Below are positions 26,295 to 33,698 of a DNA stretch of 57,951 bases, in pieces; the stretch's first letter is position 1; each line of letters starts with the position of its first letter. This DNA comes from Hymenobacter sp. IS2118 (GTDB lineage Bacteria; Bacteroidota; Bacteroidia; Cytophagales; Hymenobacteraceae), in assembly GCF_000715495.1 (NCBI RefSeq), contig NZ_JNLX01000193.1, forward strand, positions 1 to 57,951, given 5' to 3'. The position numbers and the translations under genes are program-made. The notes beneath the pieces were generated by a model. The model ran no database searches. It saw only the letters and a list, made by a program, of their open reading frames with translations, and was not told the origin of the DNA.

Positions 26295-27629
26295 ATGAAA
26301 TTTATTCCTTCAATCGCCTTTGCTTTTAGCGGGCTATTGCTGCTTGGGGCCTGCTCTTCCAGCAGCACCACCACCGAGCCCCGCAAGGAAGTCAGCTACA
26401 TCCGCGGGCCCTACAACGCCGCGTTTTTCCGCCGGCACGGCGACTCCGAAGCCCTGTCGGCGGGCTTCCACTTCCACCACGGCCGCGAGCACGACGTGCT
26501 GCTGCAAACCAAGCTGGCCGACCGCGAAAAAGTGGACGCCGACTTCGACGCGGCCGTGTTCGACTTCGTGAAAAACCAGAAGTCGAAGGTGGGCCCCTCC
26601 ATGGAGTTGTTTGGGCCCTACACGGCGCGGGTGATGTGGCGGCTGTTTCGGACCATTGACTGGACCCACCAGCACCACGAGCAGACCTACGACATCATGG
26701 CCAGCCAGCGCGTGGCCTGGGCCAAGAAGAAGGAATGGACCGACCGCGCCGTGAAGCTCTATTTGGCCCGCAATAAGGAGGTGGCCCGCTCAGTGGCCCC
26801 GCTCGACATTACCATGCGCCGGGCGGCCTGCATGATGAAGCCTTACTTCACCTACTACCGCAACTTCTACCCCAAGTCCAACTCCCAGGCCTGGGTGGCG
26901 CACTGGTGGCACCCGGCCATTTATGAGGCCCAGATGCTGAGCGGCAACGCCGCCGGCGGCCAGGAAGCGGCCATCAAGTCGGTGAACGACCTCATGTTCA
27001 GCGACGTGTACAAGAACCGGCCCCAGCGCATGATTCTCAGTCGCGAGCTGATGCCGCGCTACTCGCGCATGTCGCCGGAGTCGGCCAACATCTTCGACAA
27101 CCTGCACATGCTCCACGGCCTGGCCTACGACATCCTCAGCTACGAGGGCTGGACCGAGCAGCAGCAGCGCGACGAGCTCTACCGCGTCATCGACGCCATG
27201 AGTTACCAGCCCGGCGACGAAAAATACGTGCGCAAGTTCGAGCTGCCCTACCCCGACGTGGACCTGCGCCAATACCCCGCCTGGATGGCCGGCCCGGAAG
27301 GCTCGATGTCGAAAATCATGATGGAAATGATGATGGAGATGATGCCGATGATGATGCCCGACCTGGCCCCGGACATGAAGGAGAAGATGATGGCGCAGTT
27401 CCAGATGAAGATGCGCCCCGGCATGGAGCCCGGCGAAACCGAAGGCTCGCTGCACGACGCCATGATGAAAATGATGCCCGGCATGAAGATGATGCCCGGC
27501 GCGCTGGAGCCCGGCAAAACGCCCGAAATGATGCGCGAGGCCATGCTCAAGGGCTGGCAGGAAAAGCACGGCAACATGCCCGACGTGCCGCCGCTCGACA
27601 TGAGCCAGGAGCCCACGCTGGCCCGCTAG
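26295..27629 (+). CDS. Lipoprotein with His-rich segments and Met-rich C-terminal tail, family unknown
   Basis: About 444 aa. The ATG at 26295 gives a lipoprotein signal (LLLLGAC near residue 19). I do not recognise the family. The body has His clusters (GFHFHHGREHD near 60, DWTHQHHEQT near 125) and a WVAHWWHPAIYEAQM segment. From about residue 335 the chain becomes extremely Met-rich: MSKIMMEMMMEMMPMMMPD, then KMMAQFQMKMRPGM and MMKMMPGMKMMPG. Met clusters bind Cu(I) and Ag(I) in CusF, CopA and related proteins. Within a copper island, a surface or periplasmic Cu/Ag-sequestering lipoprotein is the natural inference. Confidence 0.8.
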   Translation: MKFIPSIAFAFSGLLLLGACSSSSTTTEPRKEVSYIRGPYNAAFFRRHGDSEALSAGFHFHHGREHDVLLQTKLADREKVDADFDAAVFDFVKNQKSKVGPSMELFGPYTARVMWRLFRTIDWTHQHHEQTYDIMASQRVAWAKKKEWTDRAVKLYLARNKEVARSVAPLDITMRRAACMMKPYFTYYRNFYPKSNSQAWVAHWWHPAIYEAQMLSGNAAGGQEAAIKSVNDLMFSDVYKNRPQRMILSRELMPRYSRMSPESANIFDNLHMLHGLAYDILSYEGWTEQQQRDELYRVIDAMSYQPGDEKYVRKFELPYPDVDLRQYPAWMAGPEGSMSKIMMEMMMEMMPMMMPDLAPDMKEKMMAQFQMKMRPGMEPGETEGSLHDAMMKMMPGMKMMPGALEPGKTPEMMREAMLKGWQEKHGNMPDVPPLDMSQEPTLAR

Positions 27630-27672
27630 CGCCGGTGTCGTTTTTCCATTTCATCACCTGAATTATTCTTTT

Positions 27673-28461
27673 ATGAACAAGTCATTTATCGTGCGTAGCC
27701 TGCTGCTGGCTACCAGCTGCCTGCTGGGCCTGGCCCCACTGGCCCACGCTCAATCCGACCAGATTAACCTCGACGCCGGCCTGCCTACCCGCCTCGAAGA
27801 CGCCTACCCCACGGCCCGGGGCAACCGTGAGTTCCAGCTGCCCGTGCGCTACCAGCGCAGCCAGCAGGGCAACAACCTGGTAGAGTATACGCCCACCCTC
27901 GAATTGGGCCTTTTCCGCAACACCCAACTGGCCGTGTCCGTGCCCATCTACTCGGGCAACGGCGACCGGGGCGGCAGCGGCAACGTGCAGATTGGGGGCC
28001 TCTACAACTTCAACACCGAAGGCAAGTTCCTGCCCGCCGTGGCTCTGGCCGGCGCCCTCACGCTGCCCACCGGCCTGCGTAGCGAAGGCACCGATTACAA
28101 CGGCCGCTTCATCCTCACCAAAAGCCTGTTCGGCACCCTCAACCGCCTGCACCTCAACCTGGCCTACTTCCACAACAGCCAGCCCGGCGTGCAGGCCGAA
28201 GGCAATGAGCTAAAAGTGGAGCGGCCCGACCGCCTCGCGCTGCTGGTGGGCTACTCCACACGCATCGCGCCGCAGTCGTCGCTGGTCGTGGATTTTGTGC
28301 GTGAGCAGCGCCGCTTCCGGGGCGAAATGGGTTCGTCGCTGGAGGCGGGCATTCGCCGCCAGATGAACCCGCGCCTGGTGCTGAGCCTCGGGGCCGCCGC
28401 CGGCCTGGGCACCGATGCCGACAAGTTTACGACCACGCTGGGTTTCCAGCACGCGTTTTAA
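27673..28461 (+). CDS. Outer-membrane beta-barrel protein, transporter-like (MetA-pathway family)
   Basis: 262 aa with a signal peptide (MNKSFIVRSLLLATSCLLGL). After it come alternating amphipathic strands: EYTPTLELGLFRNTQLAVSVPIYSG, VQIGGLYNFNTEG, FLPAVALAGALTLPTGL, LNLAYFHN, ALLVGYSTRI and a final TTTLGFQHAF with C-terminal Phe. This matches the Phenol_MetA_deg/putative transporter beta-barrel group common in metal-resistance clusters. It may be a porin-like outer-membrane component. A degenerate second copy of its 3' end lies at 29188-29268. Confidence 0.78.
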   Translation: MNKSFIVRSLLLATSCLLGLAPLAHAQSDQINLDAGLPTRLEDAYPTARGNREFQLPVRYQRSQQGNNLVEYTPTLELGLFRNTQLAVSVPIYSGNGDRGGSGNVQIGGLYNFNTEGKFLPAVALAGALTLPTGLRSEGTDYNGRFILTKSLFGTLNRLHLNLAYFHNSQPGVQAEGNELKVERPDRLALLVGYSTRIAPQSSLVVDFVREQRRFRGEMGSSLEAGIRRQMNPRLVLSLGAAAGLGTDADKFTTTLGFQHAF

Positions 28462-28696
28462 TGTCGGCCGGCACATGGGGCCGGCCAGTCATTTCCTTTT
28501 GCCAACCTTCTCCGCGTGAACATTACCCGTCAACCCTTGCTGCTGTGATGGAGCTGCTGGTTAATCACGAATTTTCAAAGTGATATCCGTTTGTCCTGCT
28601 GGCCCTCATTCAGGGGGTGCCCGGCCGGGCGGGCTGACTGCCCAGGCCAGGAGCTTGTCCTCGCTTATTCATTTTTCTAATTTTCTCCCGCTTTTT

Positions 28697-29167
28697 ATGG
28701 AACACAAAAAACCTTATTCGCGCTTTTTCCTGATGCTGGGCACCTCCCTGGTGGCCATGTACGTGGTGATGTACCTCAACGTCTACGAGTGGGACCATGT
28801 GTATTTCAGCATGACCCGCCTGTACATGTCCCTGCTGATGCTGGTACCGATGACCCTGATTATGATGGGTTTTATGTGGAGCATGTACCCCAACAAGCAG
28901 CGCAATGCTCTGATTATGGGGGGCAGCCTGGCGCTGTTCGTGGTGGTCACCATTATGGTGCGCTCCCAAACCTTCATCGGCGATACGCTGTGGATGAGGG
29001 CCATGATTCCGCACCATTCCATTGCCATCATGGTCAGCAAGCGCGCCGACATCAAGGACCCCGAAGTACGCAAGCTGGCCGATGACATCATTGAGGCCCA
29101 GGAGCGCGAAATCAAACAAATGCAGCAGATGCTGGCCCGGCTCAAGCAGGAACGGGCAGCGCAATAA
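28697..29167 (+). CDS. DUF305 membrane protein
   Basis: 156 aa. Three hydrophobic helices come first (FLMLGTSLVAMYVVMYLNV, MSLLMLVPMTLIMMGFMW and ALIMGGSLALFVVVTIMV), followed by a short DUF305 core: WMRAMIPHHSIAIMVSKRA and DDIIEAQEREIKQMQQML. The IPHH and the second-helix Glu pattern are the ferritin-like DUF305 signature. The start at 28697 is chosen because it opens with a normal membrane N-terminus. DUF305 proteins are common in copper/silver islands; a metal-binding role is inferred. The gene is followed by a remnant of another gene. Confidence 0.82.
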   Translation: MEHKKPYSRFFLMLGTSLVAMYVVMYLNVYEWDHVYFSMTRLYMSLLMLVPMTLIMMGFMWSMYPNKQRNALIMGGSLALFVVVTIMVRSQTFIGDTLWMRAMIPHHSIAIMVSKRADIKDPEVRKLADDIIEAQEREIKQMQQMLARLKQERAAQ

Positions 29168-29187
29168 GCAACTTACACTGGCTCGTC

Positions 29188-29268
29188 CTCAGCCTTGGCG
29201 CATCGGCCGGGCGGGGCACCGACGCCGACAATTTTACGACCACGCTGGGTTTCCAGCACGCATTTTAA
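29188..29268 (+). pseudogene. Remnant 3' end of a second beta-barrel (MetA-like) gene
   Basis: The last 27 codons of the barrel gene at 27673-28461 recur here, from Leu-Ser-Leu-Gly to Gly-Phe-Gln-His-Ala-Phe-stop. Both copies are 81 bases long, and the block around GACCACGCTGGGTTTCCAGCACGC is almost identical. No start or upstream part remains apart from a weak match just before 29188. It is the stump of a paralogue, lost by deletion, between the DUF305 and HMBD genes. Confidence 0.85.
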
Positions 29269-29324
29269 TTCTTAGGTGGCGGTAGTCTTTACCGTTGCCG
29301 AAACTTCATCTTTCGACCTTTTTT

Positions 29325-30284
29325 ATGAACCGCATTCCACTTTTTCTGCTGGCCAGTGCCAGTCTGTTTGCCGTTGCCAGCTGCTCCTCCGACTCCGCTT
29401 CGAGCAGCGCCACCAACACCGTGACCACGCCCACCAACGGCCCGGCCGCGGGCACCGCCGACCACGCTGGCGGGCACATCTACGCCTGTCCCATGCACCC
29501 GGAGGTGACCAGCACCAAGGCGGGCGAAAAGTGCCCCAAGTGCGGCATGAACCTGGAGCACAACGACCAGGTCAGCAACGGCAAAATCTACGACATGAAG
29601 CTGGTGCCCACGCCCATGCAGCTCACCGCCGGCCAGCCCGCCACGCTGGCCTTCACACCCCGCGAAACCGGCAACGAGGCCGCGCCCGTGCCGCTGGCCG
29701 TGGTGCACGAGAAAAAAATTCACCTCATCATCGTGAGCAAAGACCTGGGCCAGTTCTACCACGAGCACCCCGAATACACGGCCGACGGCGACTACAAGGT
29801 GCAGTACACCTTCCCAAAGGGCGGCGACTACGTGCTGTTTCAGGACTACACGCCCGCCGGCAGCGGCCACCAGTTGGGCCGCCAGCCCATCACGGTTAAG
29901 GGCGCGGCTTATGCACCGATGAAGTTTAAAAACGACGACATGCAGTGGGACAAGGACGGCTACCAGGCCACGCTGGCCTTCGACAAGGCCCTGACCACGG
30001 GCCAGCTGCTGGGTATGAAAATCACCATCAGCAAGGATGGTAAGCCGGTGACGAATCTGGATAACTACCTCGGCGCGCTGGGCCACGTGGTGGTCATCAG
30101 CGAAGACACCCAGAACTACCTGCACGTACACCCCAACGACCAGGCCGACAAGGGCCCCAACATCGGATTCAACACCAACTTCGAGAAGCCCGGCTTGTAC
30201 CGCGTGTTCCTGCAGTTCAACCACGCCGGTGCCATTCACACCGGCGACTTCACCATCAACGTGAAGGCCCCGGCCGCCAGCTAG
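29325..30284 (+). CDS. Lipoprotein with heavy-metal-binding domain (HMBD)
   Basis: About 319 aa. Lipobox VASC near residues 17-20, a Ser/Thr linker, then the HMBD motif YACPMHPEVTS and CPKCGMNL (about residues 53-78), with Cys, Met and His ligands, as in CusB-type adaptors and CopA N-termini. The rest is two beta-rich domains with His-containing loops (HEKKIHLIIVSKDL, FYHEHPEY, LHVHPNDQ, FNHAGAIHTG) that suggest further metal sites. It probably delivers or buffers copper in the periplasm for the RND pump. It is part of a rightward run of copper genes. Confidence 0.85.
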   Translation: MNRIPLFLLASASLFAVASCSSDSASSSATNTVTTPTNGPAAGTADHAGGHIYACPMHPEVTSTKAGEKCPKCGMNLEHNDQVSNGKIYDMKLVPTPMQLTAGQPATLAFTPRETGNEAAPVPLAVVHEKKIHLIIVSKDLGQFYHEHPEYTADGDYKVQYTFPKGGDYVLFQDYTPAGSGHQLGRQPITVKGAAYAPMKFKNDDMQWDKDGYQATLAFDKALTTGQLLGMKITISKDGKPVTNLDNYLGALGHVVVISEDTQNYLHVHPNDQADKGPNIGFNTNFEKPGLYRVFLQFNHAGAIHTGDFTINVKAPAAS

Positions 30285-30332
30285 GCGCGCATTTCTTCAC
30301 GCATTGTTTCACCTGCTTCCCAACCAAATTCC

Positions 30333-31061
30333 ATGAATAAGTTCCCTTTTTTCCTCGCGGCCCTCTGCTCGAGCACCCTGCTGCTGGCCAGCTGCAGCAA
30401 CGACAAAACCGCTGACACCACGGCCACCGATACCAACACCGTGGCCATGGATTCGGCCACTTCCGGCGACATGGCCGGCATGGACCACTCCAGCATGGCC
30501 GGGGGCAGCATGGCCGGCGCTTCGCCTCTGATGGCCTCCATGAACGACATGATGGCCAAAATGGACGCCATGAAGATGAAAGGCAATACCGACCACGACT
30601 TCGCCCACATGATGATGGAGCACCACAAGGGTGCCGTGGCCATGGCCGACATCGAGCTGCGCGACGGCAAAGACGCCACCATGCGCCAAATGGCCGAGAA
30701 ATTAAAGGCCGACCAGCAGAAGGAGCTAGCCGAAATGGGCCCCATCGCGGAGCGCCTCGACAGCGCCCCGACCAACTACAAGCCCCAGGACCCAACCGAC
30801 CCCTTCACGGCGCAAATGAAGACGAGCATGGCCCACATGATGGGCAACATGCCCGCGCTGGTGGCCGATGCCGACATGAACTTCAACATGATGATGACGG
30901 TGCACCACCAAAGCGCCATGGACATGGCCGAAGCGGAACTGGCCCATGGCAAAGACACGCGGCTCAAGGAATTGGCGCAGCAAATGGTGAAAGAGCAGAA
31001 AAATGAAATCGAGCAGTTCAAAGCCTGGCACGCCCGGAACGCTGATAAAATGAAAATGTAG
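30333..31061 (+). CDS. DUF305 lipoprotein with two DUF305 modules
   Basis: 242 aa lipoprotein (LLASC at about residues 17-21). A Met/His-rich linker (MAGMDHSSMAGGSMAGAS) precedes two copies of the DUF305 helical module: DHDFAHMMMEHHKGAVAMAD and, after about 95 residues, DMNFNMMMTVHHQSAMDMAE. Each has the HH pair and a second helix of Gln/Glu-rich residues. The tandem arrangement gives a four-helix ferritin-like unit. Envelope Cu/Ag binding is inferred from the motifs and the neighbours. Confidence 0.9.
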   Translation: MNKFPFFLAALCSSTLLLASCSNDKTADTTATDTNTVAMDSATSGDMAGMDHSSMAGGSMAGASPLMASMNDMMAKMDAMKMKGNTDHDFAHMMMEHHKGAVAMADIELRDGKDATMRQMAEKLKADQQKELAEMGPIAERLDSAPTNYKPQDPTDPFTAQMKTSMAHMMGNMPALVADADMNFNMMMTVHHQSAMDMAEAELAHGKDTRLKELAQQMVKEQKNEIEQFKAWHARNADKMKM

Positions 31062-31078
31062 GCTCCGACGAGCCTGTG

Positions 31079-31210
31079 AAAAAGAACGTCATGCTGAGCG
31101 GAGCCGAAGCATCTCTACCGCCCCGCAGTGAACTCGTGCGGTTGACGCGAGAGCGAAGCGGTAGAGATGCTTCGACTCCGCTGCGCTTCGCTCAGCATGA
31201 CGTTCTTTTT
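31079..31210. repeat. Inverted repeat, GTCATGCTGAGC / GTAGAGATGC family
   Basis: The left arm starts AAAAGAACGTCATGCTGAGC and ends with GCATCTCTACCGC; the right arm begins GCGGTAGAGATGCTTCG and ends GCTCAGCATGACGTTCTTTT. Left and right arms match, apart from a 10-base gap in the left arm. It lies between the DUF305 and HMBD genes. A second copy is at 53210-53302 and partial copies are near 51521 and 49448. Confidence 0.9.
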
Positions 31211-31254
31211 CAATTCCAAGTACCTCCGATTCAACAACCCCAATTATTCCTCCC

Positions 31255-31803
31255 ATGAAATTCTCCCTGATTCTCGCGGCCGCTATGGTTGCCACTGCTT
31301 CTTTCGCGGCGCAAGCCCAGCACAGCCACAAGCCCGGCGCGGCGGCCCACGGCCACAAAGCGGCTGGCGAAACCCACGCCCACAAATCTCCCCACGGTGG
31401 CGTGGTGCGCACGGCCGGTGCCTACCACCTTGAGCTGGTGCAGCAGGCCGGCGAAGTACACGTGTACCTGCTCGACGGCAAGGAAGCCACGATGGCCACC
31501 GCGGGCACCACCGGCTCGGTGATGATGCTGACCACGGCCGGCAAAACCAGCACCGTGGCCCTGACGCCCGCCGGCGACCATCTCGTGGCCCAGGTTCCGG
31601 CCGGCACTACCGTGCGCACGGCCATCGTGAGCCTCAAAGCCAGCGGCAAGTCGCTGAGTGCCCGGTTTGAAAAACTGGATGCGGCGGCCAAAACCAGCAA
31701 GGCCTCCGCGGCCTACACCTGCCCGATGAACTGCGAAGGCTCGGCCAGCGACAAGCCCGGCAGCTGCCCCAAGTGCGGCATGGCCCTCGTGAAAAAGTCG
31801 TAA
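31255..31803 (+). CDS. Secreted His-rich protein with C-terminal heavy-metal-binding motif
   Basis: 182 aa with a signal peptide (MKFSLILAAAMVATASFAAQ). After cleavage comes a His-rich stretch (HSHKPG, HGHKAAGETHAHKSPHGG), then a beta-rich domain of about 85 residues. The end has an HMBD-like pair (YTCPMNCEG and CPKCGMALVKK) with a Met-Asn-Cys variant of the usual Met-His-Pro. It should bind copper or silver in the periplasm. It sits directly before the TolC-like gene of the efflux operon, with an AT-rich repeat in between. Confidence 0.85.
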   Translation: MKFSLILAAAMVATASFAAQAQHSHKPGAAAHGHKAAGETHAHKSPHGGVVRTAGAYHLELVQQAGEVHVYLLDGKEATMATAGTTGSVMMLTTAGKTSTVALTPAGDHLVAQVPAGTTVRTAIVSLKASGKSLSARFEKLDAAAKTSKASAAYTCPMNCEGSASDKPGSCPKCGMALVKKS

Positions 31804-31813
31804 GGTTGGGGGT

Positions 31814-31903
31814 GAATTAAAAATTAAAAATGAAGAATTAAAAATCGCCGAAATGAAGAAAAAACTCATTTTTAATTTATCATTTTTAATTTTTAATTTT
31901 CTG
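31814..31903. repeat. AT-rich inverted repeat overlapping the CusC-like start
   Basis: Left arm GAATTAAAAATTAAAAATGA (about 31814-31845) and right arm (about 31867-31903) belong to the AATTAAAAAT family. The start codon of the TolC-like gene (31853) is in the loop, and the right arm encodes residues about 6-17 of its signal peptide (LIFNLSFLIFNF). The repeat therefore overlaps the translation start region and is likely to form a stem across it. Confidence 0.85.
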
Positions 31904-33085
31904 ATAATCTGCGGATTAGCTCAGGCCCAAACCACCATCAGCCTCGACAGCGCCGAAGCCCTGACCTTGCGCCGCCACCCGCGGCTGCGGCAGTCGGACC
32001 GCGAGATTGAGGAGCAGCGCGCCCTGAAGCGGGGCTCGTTTGCGCCGGCCAACCCGGACTTCCTGTTCTCGGCGCCCACGGGCGAAATGTGGGCCCCGGG
32101 CGTGGTGCAAACCATTGACTTCCCGAACGTGTACCGGCGGCAGCGCCAGGTAGCGCAGGCCGGCATCACGCTGGCCGAGCGCAACCGCGCGGTGAGCCGG
32201 GCCTCGGTGCTGCGCGATACGCGCCTGGCTTACCTGAGTTTGCAGTTTGCCGAAGCTCAGGTGCGGCAGCTGACGTACCAAGACAGCCTGTTTCGGGCGC
32301 TGCGGGTGGCCACCGAGCGGCTATTCGCGGCCGGCGAGGTCACGTCGCTGCAGCGCATCAGCACCGACGCCGAAGCCCGGCAGGTGACCGTTCAGCTGCA
32401 GCAGGCCACCGAGGACCGGCGCGCCGCCCAGCGCCGCCTGGGTTTGCTGCTGGGCCAGCCCACCGCGCCCCTCACCACCAGCACCGACCTGCGCCGCAGC
32501 GGCCCGGAGCTGGCCCAAACCGGTGGGGCGCTGCTGGGCAGCCTGCCCGCCGAAGACAGCGCGGCCCTGGGGCGCAGCCCCACGCTGGCCGCCGCCACCC
32601 AGAACGTGGCCCTCAGCCAGTCGGGCATCAGCCTGGTGCGGGCCCGGCGCACCCCGGCCCTCACGCTGGGGTACCAGAACCAGGCCTTTGAAAACTCGGC
32701 CCTTCGGTACCGCTTCCAGTTCGGGGTGTCGGTGCCCATCTGGTTCTGGACCTACCGCTCGCAGCTGCAGGCGGCCACGGCCCGCAGCGAGGCGGCCGGC
32801 TACCAGCTCCAAACCCAGCGCCTGGAGCTGAGCACCCTCTACCAGCAGGCGCTGGCCGATACGCGCAAGTTCTCGGCCGCGCTGGGCTACTACGAGCAGA
32901 CCGGCGTGCCGCAGTCGCGGGCCATCATCAGCCAGTCGCAGCGCCTGTTCCGGGCCGGCGAAATCAGCTACCTCGTCCTGATTCAGAGCCTGAACCAGGC
33001 CTTCACCATTCAGAATACCTACCTGACCACCATCCGCGACTTCCGTCAGGCCCTCATCGAACTTAACTACCTGCGGGGTGAATAA
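31853..33085 (+). CDS. cusC: TolC/CusC-like outer-membrane efflux protein
   Basis: 410 aa. The signal peptide MKKKLIFNLSFLIFNFLII is encoded partly by an AT-rich repeat arm, and cleavage is probable after LAQAQ. The mature part has two OEP repeats: DSAEALTLRRHPRLRQSDREIEEQ near the N-terminus and a second at NVALSQSGISLVRARRTPALTLGYQNQ, each helix-strand-strand-helix, as in TolC. It would form the outer-membrane duct of a Cu/Ag RND pump. One base separates its stop from the next gene, and the order cusC, small protein, cusB, cusA indicates an operon. Confidence 0.9.
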   Translation: MKKKLIFNLSFLIFNFLIICGLAQAQTTISLDSAEALTLRRHPRLRQSDREIEEQRALKRGSFAPANPDFLFSAPTGEMWAPGVVQTIDFPNVYRRQRQVAQAGITLAERNRAVSRASVLRDTRLAYLSLQFAEAQVRQLTYQDSLFRALRVATERLFAAGEVTSLQRISTDAEARQVTVQLQQATEDRRAAQRRLGLLLGQPTAPLTTSTDLRRSGPELAQTGGALLGSLPAEDSAALGRSPTLAAATQNVALSQSGISLVRARRTPALTLGYQNQAFENSALRYRFQFGVSVPIWFWTYRSQLQAATARSEAAGYQLQTQRLELSTLYQQALADTRKFSAALGYYEQTGVPQSRAIISQSQRLFRAGEISYLVLIQSLNQAFTIQNTYLTTIRDFRQALIELNYLRGE

Positions 33086-33086
33086 C

Positions 33087-33698
33087 ATGAAGCAACTCCT
33101 GATTTTGCTGCTGGGCTTATTGCTAAGTGGCACCGCGTACGCCCACGGCGGCGAGGACCACGGCGACGGACCCAAGGCCGGCACCCCGGCCGGCGCTACC
33201 TCGTTTTCGGTGGCGGCCCTCTCCGAGCAGTTCGAGGTGCTGCTGCGCTACGAGCCGCTGGAAGGCGGCCAGCCCGCCGACCTGCGCCTGTTCCTGTCGG
33301 ACTACGCCACCAACGCCCCCATCAAGGGCGCGAAGCTCACGCTCACCAACCCCGAGGATGCCGCGCTGAAATGGGCCGTGACGGAGCAGGAGCCCGGTAT
33401 CTACCTCGTCGAAGGCCAGTTTCCGGCCAACAAAACCTACAGCTTCACGGTGAACATCGTGGCCGGCGAACAGGCGGACCTGATGCTGCTGGAAGGCATT
33501 AACGTGGGCGAGAAGCTGCCGGTAGCGGCCGCGCCGCCGGCCGTAGCTACTTCGCTTTTTTCCTCCTGGAAAACCATTCTGGCCCTGGTCGGCGCTTTCG
33601 TACTCGGCATCGGCCTGACGGTCCTGCTGATGCGGCGTCGGCGCACGGCCGCTCCTGTTTCCACCTCCAGTTCCGCAGTCTATGAAAACCACGCATAA
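33087..33698 (+). CDS. Periplasmic YtkA-like protein with His-rich N-terminus and C-terminal anchor
   Basis: About 203 aa from the ATG at 33087; a GTG nine bases earlier is possible. Signal peptide, then mature AHGGEDHGDG, a beta domain (LLRYEPLEGGQPADLRLFLS, PIKGAKLTLTNP, AVTEQEPGIYLVEGQFPAN) like YtkA/FixH-type domains, and a single C-terminal transmembrane helix (ILALVGAFVLGIGLTVLLM). The same AHGGEDHG motif opens the mature adaptor encoded next. It overlaps that gene by 17 bases. A partner protein of the CusCBA complex that delivers metal is inferred. Confidence 0.75.
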   Translation: MKQLLILLLGLLLSGTAYAHGGEDHGDGPKAGTPAGATSFSVAALSEQFEVLLRYEPLEGGQPADLRLFLSDYATNAPIKGAKLTLTNPEDAALKWAVTEQEPGIYLVEGQFPANKTYSFTVNIVAGEQADLMLLEGINVGEKLPVAAAPPAVATSLFSSWKTILALVGAFVLGIGLTVLLMRRRRTAAPVSTSSSAVYENHA

